This document shows positions 45,558-53,331 of a DNA stretch of 64,000 nt, piece by piece. Below the pieces are notes generated by a model, which saw nothing but the letters and a program-made list of their open reading frames with translations, was not told where the DNA came from and did no database searches. The translations under genes were made by a program, and so were the position numbers. Location of the stretch: the NCBI GenBank assembly GCA_030433215.1, contig JAUIMC010000001.1:124001-188000 (forward strand), read 5' to 3'. Positions within the stretch are counted from its first letter, which is position 1; every line of letters begins with the position of its first letter. Source of the stretch: Alphaproteobacteria bacterium. Its GTDB lineage: Bacteria > Pseudomonadota > Alphaproteobacteria > Caulobacterales > Parvularculaceae.

Positions 45558-46901
45558 TTATGTCAGCCGCACGAATGCGATGGACACGTTCAGGCCCGGA
45601 TTCGTGTTAGCGAGCGTCAGCCGCGCTCCATGGCGGATCGCAACCGCCTGAACATGCCGCAGCCCGAAACCATGACTTCCGGGGCCAGCCTTGCGGCCCG
45701 TTCCGGCAAGTTCCGCAATACTGGTCGTCGCAACACCTGGCCCCTCATCCTGAACCGTCACGGTAAAATGCCGGTCGGTCGCGGCAAGCATCAGTGAAAC
45801 TGTTGAACCTTCCGGGGCGAATTTCGCGGCATTGGACAGGAGATTCGTGATGGCACTGGCGAGCAGCGGCGCCGATGCGAGGATTTCCATCCGGTCATCC
45901 GGCGGCAGCTGAAGTTCGAAACGGATGTTCCGGTCTTCGAACGTATCGGCATAGAGTGCGGCCACCGATGCGGCCGTGTCCGCGAGCGAAACGGGCTGCA
46001 TGGCATAGCCCGGTGTCGCCTCGATCTTGGCCAGCTCCAGAATGTGCGAGACGAGGTCCAGCAATTGCTCGGCATCCTGCGCCGCGCCTGTGTCGCCAGC
46101 AGCAAGGAACCGGTCCCGCATGATCGAGACGGCGTGGTTCAGCTCGTGCGCCGCGACCTGGCTGTAGGAATCCAGCCCCCTCATAAGGCGCGCCACTTCG
46201 GTCAGCGCTTCATTCACGTTTGCGCCGAGGGTCGACAGCTCGTCTTCCTCAGGGGTGAGGAAAGCAGACTCGACACGTGCAGCGATCTCGCCGGTGCGGA
46301 CGCGGTCGAAAACGCGGTTGAAGGCGCGGACGCGGCGCTGGTAGCGACGATTCAGGAAGATGAAGAGAAGCGTACTGATCACACCAAGACACAGGACGGC
46401 ACCGACGAGGACCGGCACGTAATTCCGGATCAGCGCCTGCCGCGCCGTCAGCCGCCGTCCGACGAGCAGGAAAAACCCGTCATCGACGGCCTCTACCCGC
46501 GCGAGCATGCTCCCGGCACCAAGGCCAAGCCCGGTGGCATCCGTTTCAATCCATCTCTCTTCCAGAGGTACGTCCGGAGGCCAGGTCACGGCATTTCCGG
46601 CGACGACACTCTGGTCTGACCGGACGAGCAGGTATACGGATTGCGCATCCTCTCCGCCGTCATCGAACCGGCGTTGGCCCAGCGATGCGGTCAGGCTGGC
46701 CACGGGCGGCAGGACGTCCCGGCCCTGCGTCCGCTCTGTCAGCAGGGCGATGTCGCGTCGTATTTCCTCGCGGAGTGTCCGGTCGGCCGCGCCATCGATT
46801 GCCGCCGTTGCCGCAAAGCCGGCAATCACGGCAAGGCCGAGTGTCACGACCAGATTGACCAGAAGGGATATCTGGAAGGGGGACCGAAAACTCCGGATCA
46901 A
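45558..46901 (-). CDS. Sensor histidine kinase with atypical H-box
   Basis: A 447-aa kinase: TM1 (about 10-32), periplasmic sensor domain, TM2 (about 160-184), HAMP, then a dimerisation domain where the phospho-acceptor His252 lies in AAHELNHAVSIMRD, not the usual HELRTPL. HATPase domain with NLLSNAAKF, QDEGPGV and HGFGLRH. The nearest response regulator is 2.1 kb away at 49029, beyond two secreted-protein genes. It may sense the periplasmic products of those genes; that is inference. Confidence 0.88.
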   Translation of the reverse strand: MIRSFRSPFQISLLVNLVVTLGLAVIAGFAATAAIDGAADRTLREEIRRDIALLTERTQGRDVLPPVASLTASLGQRRFDDGGEDAQSVYLLVRSDQSVVAGNAVTWPPDVPLEERWIETDATGLGLGAGSMLARVEAVDDGFFLLVGRRLTARQALIRNYVPVLVGAVLCLGVISTLLFIFLNRRYQRRVRAFNRVFDRVRTGEIAARVESAFLTPEEDELSTLGANVNEALTEVARLMRGLDSYSQVAAHELNHAVSIMRDRFLAAGDTGAAQDAEQLLDLVSHILELAKIEATPGYAMQPVSLADTAASVAALYADTFEDRNIRFELQLPPDDRMEILASAPLLASAITNLLSNAAKFAPEGSTVSLMLAATDRHFTVTVQDEGPGVATTSIAELAGTGRKAGPGSHGFGLRHVQAVAIRHGARLTLANTNPGLNVSIAFVRLT

Positions 46902-47027
46902 AACTCAGCGCCTCATTTTTCCGGCATTCACGCCATCGTCCCGCCAGTCTGTACCGGCCGCACCGCCGCCTGTCACATAACCGTTCGGGTTGGGCAGCCG
47001 CGTATGGCCGGAACGCTCCCGCCGGAG

Positions 47028-48149
47028 CTATCGACCGTACGCACCTGTATAATGATTGAAGAGAAAATCTTCCGTACAGCTGTTCATCACAGAATTGGTC
47101 CGGACACCGCAAACCCCGCCCGTATAGGACCCAGATGTTGCGAAGGCTGCAAACAACACCGGGCCAATGCCATGCTCCTCGATATAGTCGTTCGCCGACC
47201 GCATGGCCTCATAGTATGCCTGCATGTATTCCTCCCGCAGCGCCTTTCTAAGCCGGACGCTCTCATCACGCTTGATCCTGTAGTCAATGCCTTCTGCGAA
47301 GCCATTCAGGCTCGCATAGCGGGCTTCATATTCGGCAAGCACCTTGTCACGGCCAATCTTGTAGCTCTCGTCCAGCCAGCGGGCATACTGGCTGTTGAGC
47401 GTCCACGCCTGCATGCGGTCCGGCGCGCCCCAATGAACTGGTGTGAACACCTCAAACAGGCAGTTTTCCTGATTCCAGTCAGCGCTGCAGTCATGGTTGG
47501 GCCCGTTCTCGAAAGCGAAGTGCGCCGTCAGGATACCTTCAGAGACCACGCCATGAATGATATCGAAGGCTTCCCCATTGCGGAAATTGTTGCCGAGGCT
47601 GATATCCTTCTCAGTCAGAGGCCTGAGCTCGACGCGAGGCAGCGGCACTCCCTCCGGCATATAGACCTGCCCATCGGCGGCAACATCGAAGCCCCTGACA
47701 TAGACATGCGCCATGACGCCTTTGGCCTGGCGGCAGGCAGAGCCGATCACGGTCTGTTCAATCGCGGGCCGAACCTTCTGCCAGAGCATTTCACGGGTGA
47801 TCGGGGTCGAACGGTCAATATTGAGGACGGCCACAACATGGGAGGAATAATACTCGTACTCCTCGCCTGGCTTCGTCACATAGCAGATCGGATCACCATA
47901 GGCCTTGAGATCCGTACTGAGATAATTGATCCGCTCATAGAGCGTCAACATATCATCTTCGTAGAGTTTCTTGCCTGCATTGTAGGGCGTGATCTGCAGC
48001 GCCGCTTTCTCACCGAGCCCTCCGCCGCGAACGCTATTCTGGCTGATGTCGAAGCCTGCAGGCATGGCAGACGTCTGTGCGGCGGCGCTGAACAGCGCTG
48101 CGGACAGGTAGGACAGTATGGCCAGACGAATGGTTTTTGCTGAAGACAA
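47028..48149 (-). CDS. Secreted protein, unknown
   Basis: A 373-aa exported protein, signal peptide about 1-26 (SAAAQTSA). Start is TTG 48149 with GGAG eight bases upstream and 10 bp after the preceding stop; a longer frame would overlap that gene and lacks a ribosome site. The mature protein has several Cys (DPICYVT, GSACRQAK, DCSADWNQENC, GGVCGV, NSCTED), suggesting disulfides. No family recognised. Co-transcribed with the lipoprotein before it and perhaps the kinase after it (126 bp). Confidence 0.7.
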   Translation of the reverse strand: MSSAKTIRLAILSYLSAALFSAAAQTSAMPAGFDISQNSVRGGGLGEKAALQITPYNAGKKLYEDDMLTLYERINYLSTDLKAYGDPICYVTKPGEEYEYYSSHVVAVLNIDRSTPITREMLWQKVRPAIEQTVIGSACRQAKGVMAHVYVRGFDVAADGQVYMPEGVPLPRVELRPLTEKDISLGNNFRNGEAFDIIHGVVSEGILTAHFAFENGPNHDCSADWNQENCLFEVFTPVHWGAPDRMQAWTLNSQYARWLDESYKIGRDKVLAEYEARYASLNGFAEGIDYRIKRDESVRLRKALREEYMQAYYEAMRSANDYIEEHGIGPVLFAAFATSGSYTGGVCGVRTNSVMNSCTEDFLFNHYTGAYGR

Positions 48150-48159
48150 AATGTGTCTC

Positions 48160-48945
48160 CTATTCGCTCGCGAGGGCCGCGCCCACGCTCCGCGCATCGC
48201 CGCTGACAAAGACGACAACGCTCACCCGTGACTCGCTCCGGTTGGTAATGACAAGATCGATCTCCCTATGCGTGCCCGCCGGCACGAAGCAGGCAAGGCG
48301 CCCGCCATCGGAGACCGTCTCGCATCCTTCAGCCGCCATCCCGCCGGATGCCACTACAGGCAGAACCGAGAGCGCAAGATCCGGCACAATACCGGCGAAC
48401 TCCCGTGATGGTTCAATAAATATGGTTGTTCCGGCATCCCTGACGACAGGAAGGCGCAATTCCTCAGTCATGCCGGGCGACAGAAAGATGTCCATTTCCA
48501 TCCCGACCGTGACATCCACCTTGCGCAAGGACCTGACCACCCCTGTACCGAATAGCCCGGAAAACACACCTTCCTCGGCTGGATTTTCCATCGCGAACAT
48601 GCGTTCGATCTCGGCGAGGATCTCTGCCTCGTCTGCTGCCATCTCCCGGGTTTCGTCCATCATTATCCGGGTCGATGCGAGGAATGCCTCGCGCACCCCG
48701 GGGTGAATCCGACTGGATATCTCCATTGCGTCCAGCACCGTCATGCGGTCACGCACAGCCTCGGCCATTCCGATCGCATCGTTTTCGCTGCGGCTGGTGC
48801 GGTAAGCTTCCTCGGCGCGGAAAAGTGATGACGCGACAGATGAGTCAACGGGCGCATCCGCCATGCCGGGTGACGGCGTGACAACGCATCCTGCCAGAAA
48901 AAGGCAGAGCATTGCTATCGTGCTGAAAACCCTGAACCCCGGCAT
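48160..48945 (-). CDS. Lipoprotein, unknown
   Basis: A 261-aa lipoprotein: MPGFRVFSTIAMLCLFLAGC with lipobox FLAGC, Cys20. ATG 48945 is preferred over the frame's start at 49014, which would place the signal internally. The mature part has a helical Glu-rich stretch (about 45-125) and a beta-rich C-terminus. Divergent from the response regulator (83 bp), so possibly its target. Pairs with the secreted protein encoded next. Confidence 0.7.
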   Translation of the reverse strand: MPGFRVFSTIAMLCLFLAGCVVTPSPGMADAPVDSSVASSLFRAEEAYRTSRSENDAIGMAEAVRDRMTVLDAMEISSRIHPGVREAFLASTRIMMDETREMAADEAEILAEIERMFAMENPAEEGVFSGLFGTGVVRSLRKVDVTVGMEMDIFLSPGMTEELRLPVVRDAGTTIFIEPSREFAGIVPDLALSVLPVVASGGMAAEGCETVSDGGRLACFVPAGTHREIDLVITNRSESRVSVVVFVSGDARSVGAALASE

Positions 48946-49028
48946 GTCTCTGCAAACCTCGTTTGTTAGGTGGAGAAACTCAATCGCAGTGCTAGGTAAA
49001 AGAGGCAATCCCATAGAGGCGGGAAAAC

Positions 49029-49736
49029 ATGGATATACGCAATTACGTGCTCGTTGTGGAAGATGATGCCGATATCGCCAGTCTTGTGGTGCACGAGGCC
49101 GGCCAGCTCGGATATCACGTCACCACAGCTGACACGGTCAATGGCGCCAAGCGCCGGACATCCGAACAGATGCCCGACATCGTGATCCTGGACCGCATGC
49201 TGGCTGACGGGAGCGAAGGCCTCGATTATCTCGCCTGGCTGAATGCGCTGGAAGGCCCGCGCCCTGGTATCCTTGTCACCAGCCGGCTGACCAGCGTCAA
49301 CGATCATGTCGCCGGGCTTGAAGCCGGTGCCGATGATTATATCGACAAACCCTTCCATCCGGAGGAATTGCGGGCGCGCCTTCGCGCGGTTGCGCGCCGC
49401 GCATCATTGAGCCGTGCGCCGAACAGCGTGCTCTTTTTCGACACGCTTGAACTCCGGCAGCTGAGCGCGACGGCGCTGGTCAGGGACACACCACTGGACC
49501 TTCGCCCGCAAAGCTTTGCGCTGCTGAACGCCATCGCGACGCGGCAAGGCGAATGGGTCAGCCGGAAAGCGCTGTGGCGCGAGGTCTGGACCGACTATCC
49601 GAACCTGCCGCCTCAGGACACCGTCATCAATACGGCCATCAGCCGGCTGCGGCGCGCGCTGTCCGCGATTGATGGCGCCCCCGGCCTCCTCAGCGAGGAT
49701 CTCGGCTATCGCCTGGTACCCGGCTCACAGGCCTAG
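49029..49736 (+). CDS. OmpR/PhoB-family response regulator
   Basis: A 235-aa regulator. Receiver domain with acidic pair Glu11/Asp12, phospho-acceptor Asp55 in IVILDRML, Thr in ILVTSRL and Lys in DDYIDKPF; C-terminal winged helix with VINTAISRLRRAL and LLSEDLGYRLV. It is the likely partner of the kinase at 45558-46901, and its promoter region is shared with the divergent lipoprotein/secreted operon. Confidence 0.92.
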   Translation: MDIRNYVLVVEDDADIASLVVHEAGQLGYHVTTADTVNGAKRRTSEQMPDIVILDRMLADGSEGLDYLAWLNALEGPRPGILVTSRLTSVNDHVAGLEAGADDYIDKPFHPEELRARLRAVARRASLSRAPNSVLFFDTLELRQLSATALVRDTPLDLRPQSFALLNAIATRQGEWVSRKALWREVWTDYPNLPPQDTVINTAISRLRRALSAIDGAPGLLSEDLGYRLVPGSQA

Positions 49737-49792
49737 CGACAGCCTGCCCCGAACGATAGAAAGCAACAAATCAGTTACCGTGGAGACAGCAT

Positions 49793-50299
49793 ATGAGCGA
49801 TGGCGTCATCGGAAGATTCAAGCAATCACGCCCCCTGCAGGTTGGCCTTGCCCTGGCTGTTGCATACATCGCGGTAACATGGGGATTGTATCAGAGCTGG
49901 CTGGGTTCGGTTGAAACCTTCCTTGACGGCGCGACGAGCGGGCTCTCCCGCAACGATCCAGACCGCACACGGCGCATTATCGACGCAACCGGAAATGCGC
50001 CGGAATGGCCGTTTATCCTGAAGCTGCTGGCCTACCCCATTCCGGGGCCCGCAACCGTCGAGAATGGCGGCGCGATGCCCTTCTGGGCGGTCGCACTGCA
50101 GGGGATCTGGCTCGGCGTTGTTGGCTGGTCGGGCTTCAGCCGGACGAATGGCATGCTGCTCGTCCTTTCCGCATTTCCCTTTGCAGTCCTGGTGCTGATG
50201 AGCGGAAATGTATTTGCCAGCCTGTTCCTGGGCGCACTCGGCCCGGTCATCGTAAGCGTTGTCTGGTGGATGCTCAGCCCCTTCGCCAAGCCTGCATAG
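49793..50299 (+). CDS. Small membrane protein, unknown
   Basis: A 168-aa inner-membrane protein: one TM near residues 17-38, a polar loop (about 45-95), then three TMs in the C-terminal half. No family recognised. It follows the response regulator by 56 bp with TGGAGAC before ATG 49793 and may be co-transcribed. It converges with the phosphoesterase gene, 29 bp apart. Confidence 0.65.
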   Translation: MSDGVIGRFKQSRPLQVGLALAVAYIAVTWGLYQSWLGSVETFLDGATSGLSRNDPDRTRRIIDATGNAPEWPFILKLLAYPIPGPATVENGGAMPFWAVALQGIWLGVVGWSGFSRTNGMLLVLSAFPFAVLVLMSGNVFASLFLGALGPVIVSVVWWMLSPFAKPA

Positions 50300-50328
50300 G
50301 GCAGCGCATCGGTCCGCGCGCGGGCATT

Positions 50329-51114
50329 TCATTCCCCGTCATAAGCAGCGCCCCGGTAGGGAATGTGGCAATCGGACTCGACCGTCACGAAGTATCGCGG
50401 GCGATCCGGATCGAACACCAGCGCGGTTAGTCCGCCACCATGCACGGCGCCGGTATCGATCCCCGTTGCGTGGGGAAATTCCGCCGGTCCATCCGGAAAG
50501 GGTTGGTGCCCGAAGACGACATGTCCGAAACGCCCGTCATAGACTTCCGCCCAGAATGGATCTCCTTCGGCCTGCTTGCCAAGTGCGAGAAATTCCCCGG
50601 TGTCCGCATCGAGGTAACGTGTGCGCAGGATTTTCTGAAGCCGCTTCGCCTCATGGCCAGCGAGCATTGACGCGGCTTCGAGAGAAGCTGGAAATTCCCG
50701 CATCGTTCCGGGGATGCCGCCATGGACGATCAGCACGCTATAGGCCGCGCAGCGGTGGAAGGGCACTGACCAGTCCAGAAACGCTTCACCGGCATCGTTC
50801 AATTGCGCCCTCAGCTCTGCAAGTTCGGGCGCGCGTTCAGCCTGCGCCTTTGCCACGGCGGGACGCACATCAAGATTGCGAAGATAGCGGCGCATGCGGT
50901 CTTCATGGTTTCCTTCGACGAGCACCACTTCACAGCCCGCGCTGCGGCGAAGGCCCTCGACATATAAGACCACGCCTGCGGGATCCGGCCCCTTGTCGAT
51001 CAGATCGCCAACGAAGACGAGCTTATCAGAGGGCTGAATATCTAGCTTGCAGACAAGCGCGCGCAACGGCGCCAGCATCCCGTGTACATCACCAATAATG
51101 CATAAGCGGCTCAT
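50329..51114 (-). CDS. Calcineurin-like metallophosphoesterase (PrpE/ApaH-like)
   Basis: A 261-aa cytosolic phosphatase with the full motif set: GDVHG (8-12), GDLIDKGPDP (36-45), GNHEDR (68-73), VHGG and FGHQPF. The order matches serine/threonine-phosphatase and bis(5'-nucleosyl)tetraphosphatase-type enzymes of the PPP group. It could remove protein phosphates or cleave Np4N nucleotides. It lies 45 bp behind the 337-aa protein, on the same strand, so may be the last gene of the operon from 55641. Confidence 0.88.
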   Translation of the reverse strand: MSRLCIIGDVHGMLAPLRALVCKLDIQPSDKLVFVGDLIDKGPDPAGVVLYVEGLRRSAGCEVVLVEGNHEDRMRRYLRNLDVRPAVAKAQAERAPELAELRAQLNDAGEAFLDWSVPFHRCAAYSVLIVHGGIPGTMREFPASLEAASMLAGHEAKRLQKILRTRYLDADTGEFLALGKQAEGDPFWAEVYDGRFGHVVFGHQPFPDGPAEFPHATGIDTGAVHGGGLTALVFDPDRPRYFVTVESDCHIPYRGAAYDGE

Positions 51115-51159
51115 TTCCCGACCTCACCTACCTTCCAAACCGAGCCGCGATCCTACGGG

Positions 51160-52173
51160 TCACCTGCCGGCACCCTTCACCTTTTCGAGCAGATCGCCAA
51201 GCCTGTCCTTCGATTTGACGTATGCGCCCTTGCCAGGCGGACCCTTGTAGGAAAGCCAATGCGGCTGCATCAGGCTGAACAGTTCTTCGACAATCGCCTG
51301 ACTCCCTTCCGGCCATTCGGATACCGGAATATCCTCAAGCATATAAGCCGCCTTCGCCGCCATGAACTTGTCGGCAGAACGCAGTCCCCAGGCCATGAAA
51401 TCACGCCGGTCCTGCGGACTTCTGAGAATATGCACCCGTTCAGATATGACCACATCAAGGATCGCCTTCTGCGTTTTCGTGTACTCCTCTGTTCGCGAAA
51501 GCGGCCCGGAATGCTGTTCGGGAGGCAAACAGCTTCGCGCCCATGCGATAAAGCGCTGGCATTGCTTATCGCTCATGTTCAGGAGCCAGTAGCGAGCGTT
51601 GGATAGCGCGAGCTCAGGATAGTGCTTCGAGGCGAAACTCATATACAGGTCGAATTCGTCGGCGCCGTAGAACCAGCCGGCAATGGATATGAGATAAACG
51701 AAATCCGCACGCGTTGTATCGTCCAATGCGTCCTCGATTGCGTTCCGGTGTCTTTCTTCCTGGAACAGGTCCGACAGCGCCTGAATGGAGTGACGTAACC
51801 ACGGGAGGTGATCCGGACCTTCGCCCTCTTGCTCATAGTCGAAGAAGCCTTCGATAATGTCGAACACATAAAAAAGGTCATCAAGATCGAGCTCCGTCAC
51901 CGATAGGTGACCAACCAGAACAGAAAACGCTCTCAGCGCCTCGTCATAATGGTCATCCTGCTTCCAGAAGAGGGTCTGAGCGGCATCCGCATAGAAGAGC
52001 AGGAGATTGTGGACGATATCCCTGCCCGGATATTCTGCAGCGAGCCTTTCACAGAAATTTTCTTTATACAGATCGTCCAGATAGATGCGAAGATTGTATT
52101 CGAATGCGGCGCCCGGCGTGCCCGAACTGAAAAACCGAGTAGCGAATGGATGGGATGATTGCCCGGAAGACAT
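51160..52173 (-). CDS. Helical cytosolic protein, paralogue of the 57665 gene
   Basis: A 337-aa protein without signal peptide. It aligns over almost its full length with the 340-aa protein at 57665-58687: shared landmarks are YPGRDIVHNLL / YPGEAIILNLV, AGWFYGADEFDLYMSFA / ANWFYGEDAFELFFSFA, SADKFMAAKAAYMLEDIPVS and the basic tail SKDRLGDLLEKV. Looks all-helical, perhaps solenoid. No known domain. It follows a small lipoprotein gene by 33 bp in an operon of exported proteins. Confidence 0.75.
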   Translation of the reverse strand: MSSGQSSHPFATRFFSSGTPGAAFEYNLRIYLDDLYKENFCERLAAEYPGRDIVHNLLLFYADAAQTLFWKQDDHYDEALRAFSVLVGHLSVTELDLDDLFYVFDIIEGFFDYEQEGEGPDHLPWLRHSIQALSDLFQEERHRNAIEDALDDTTRADFVYLISIAGWFYGADEFDLYMSFASKHYPELALSNARYWLLNMSDKQCQRFIAWARSCLPPEQHSGPLSRTEEYTKTQKAILDVVISERVHILRSPQDRRDFMAWGLRSADKFMAAKAAYMLEDIPVSEWPEGSQAIVEELFSLMQPHWLSYKGPPGKGAYVKSKDRLGDLLEKVKGAGR

Positions 52174-52206
52174 TCTGGCACGTATCCTTTTACTTGTACT
52201 GGCTCT

Positions 52207-52449
52207 CTAGCCTGGCGAACGCTCCGGAGCGTTGCAATCGCTCTCGGACTGTTCCGGTTCCGGATCGCGCTGAGGCTTCCTGCGGCAGACGAATGGGCAG
52301 ATCAGGATGGGCTGGCCGTCATACTCCCTGTCACAGCATGTGCGAACCTTCGACTCCCGTGCTGCGGGCTGCTCTGATGGCGGCGCTGTCGCACAGGCAG
52401 AAAGGCCAAGCAGCGCCGGCAAGAGTAAGCGCCGGTAACCGGTCCGCAT
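52207..52449 (-). CDS. Small Cys-rich lipoprotein
   Basis: An 80-aa lipoprotein: MRTGYRRLLLPALLGLSACA with lipobox GLSAC, Cys19. The mature part has two Cys pairs (RTCCDREY, LICPFVCRRK), then a charged tail. ATG 52449 is chosen over the upstream frame start since it puts the signal at the N-terminus and sits 22 bp behind the previous stop. Function unknown. Confidence 0.62.
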   Translation of the reverse strand: MRTGYRRLLLPALLGLSACATAPPSEQPAARESKVRTCCDREYDGQPILICPFVCRRKPQRDPEPEQSESDCNAPERSPG

Positions 52450-52471
52450 CAGCCGTCGTAGCGATGCCCTG

Positions 52472-53209
52472 TCACTTTGCATCTGCGAACGGCCTGCACT
52501 GGCCATCGTTGAATTTCTGGTACATGGCGCCCCGGCTCGCCTCCAGCGTGCTCGTCAGTTCCTCGCTGAAATCAAGACTGAGATCAAACTGCCCGACATA
52601 CTCTTGCTCGTATTCGTCCCAATCCAGCCAGTCATCTTCATAACGGACCAGCTTGACCGTGATCATGGGCGCCGGGTCGTTAGCAAACCGGCGCGCCGGG
52701 AACTTGCCCGCGAATTTAGACACTTCGATGGAGCATTCGGCATCCATGTATTCATCCTTCATGCGCATCACATTGAAACTGTCAGAAACGTCGCCGACCT
52801 TTCTGTTGCTGACATAGTATTCGCACGCATCCACCAGCGGCATCTTGGTGAGGGAATGGCTAATCCGGAGTTCCATAGTTTCGGTGACATCTCCGGTCTT
52901 GAAATCGTGTATGCGCTCAATCCACGCCGACTTGTAGACGACCTTGTCTGTAAACGCCCGGTCGGCGCCGGTGATCGGCGAATCCGGAAAAGCGAGTTTG
53001 AGGCGCGCATGAACCAGGTTCGTCTCCGGCGAATACAGAAGCTCGCCGTTCAGGCTGCGCCCCTCCACAGTGTTGCTGAACCGGCAGTATTCGGTCGCCT
53101 GTGCCGCGGAATCGGCGGAAGCTGTGCCAGCCCCTCCAGCGATTGCCGATGAGATGGCTGCAAGACAGGCCGATACGAGCCTTGTACGTTTGAACGCAGA
53201 TTTACGCAT
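52472..53209 (-). CDS. Secreted protein, unknown
   Basis: A 245-aa exported protein, signal peptide about 1-32 (GTASADS). Beta-rich mature part with Cys in ATEYCRF, DACEYY, DAECSIEV and GQCRPF, likely two disulfides. A GGGGACCC sequence lies just upstream of ATG 53209; the 59731 gene has a similar GGGGACCA before its start. No family recognised. It follows the 769-aa lipoprotein by 122 bp. Confidence 0.68.
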   Translation of the reverse strand: MRKSAFKRTRLVSACLAAISSAIAGGAGTASADSAAQATEYCRFSNTVEGRSLNGELLYSPETNLVHARLKLAFPDSPITGADRAFTDKVVYKSAWIERIHDFKTGDVTETMELRISHSLTKMPLVDACEYYVSNRKVGDVSDSFNVMRMKDEYMDAECSIEVSKFAGKFPARRFANDPAPMITVKLVRYEDDWLDWDEYEQEYVGQFDLSLDFSEELTSTLEASRGAMYQKFNDGQCRPFADAK

Positions 53210-53331
53210 ATTCCATGGGTCCCCGCATTGTGGTCATCACAAGGATCCTAGCCATGGTTCACGGACCGCCCAAGTAACCAATCCTGTTAGGCTGCCAAGC
53301 GTTTGGCACCTGCAGTGATCGGTGAAGGCCC

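Noticed and set aside
46641-48143. 500-codon plus-strand frame across the kinase and secreted-protein genes
   Set aside because: It runs antisense to two genes with signal peptides and clear kinase motifs; no ribosome site or domain supports it.
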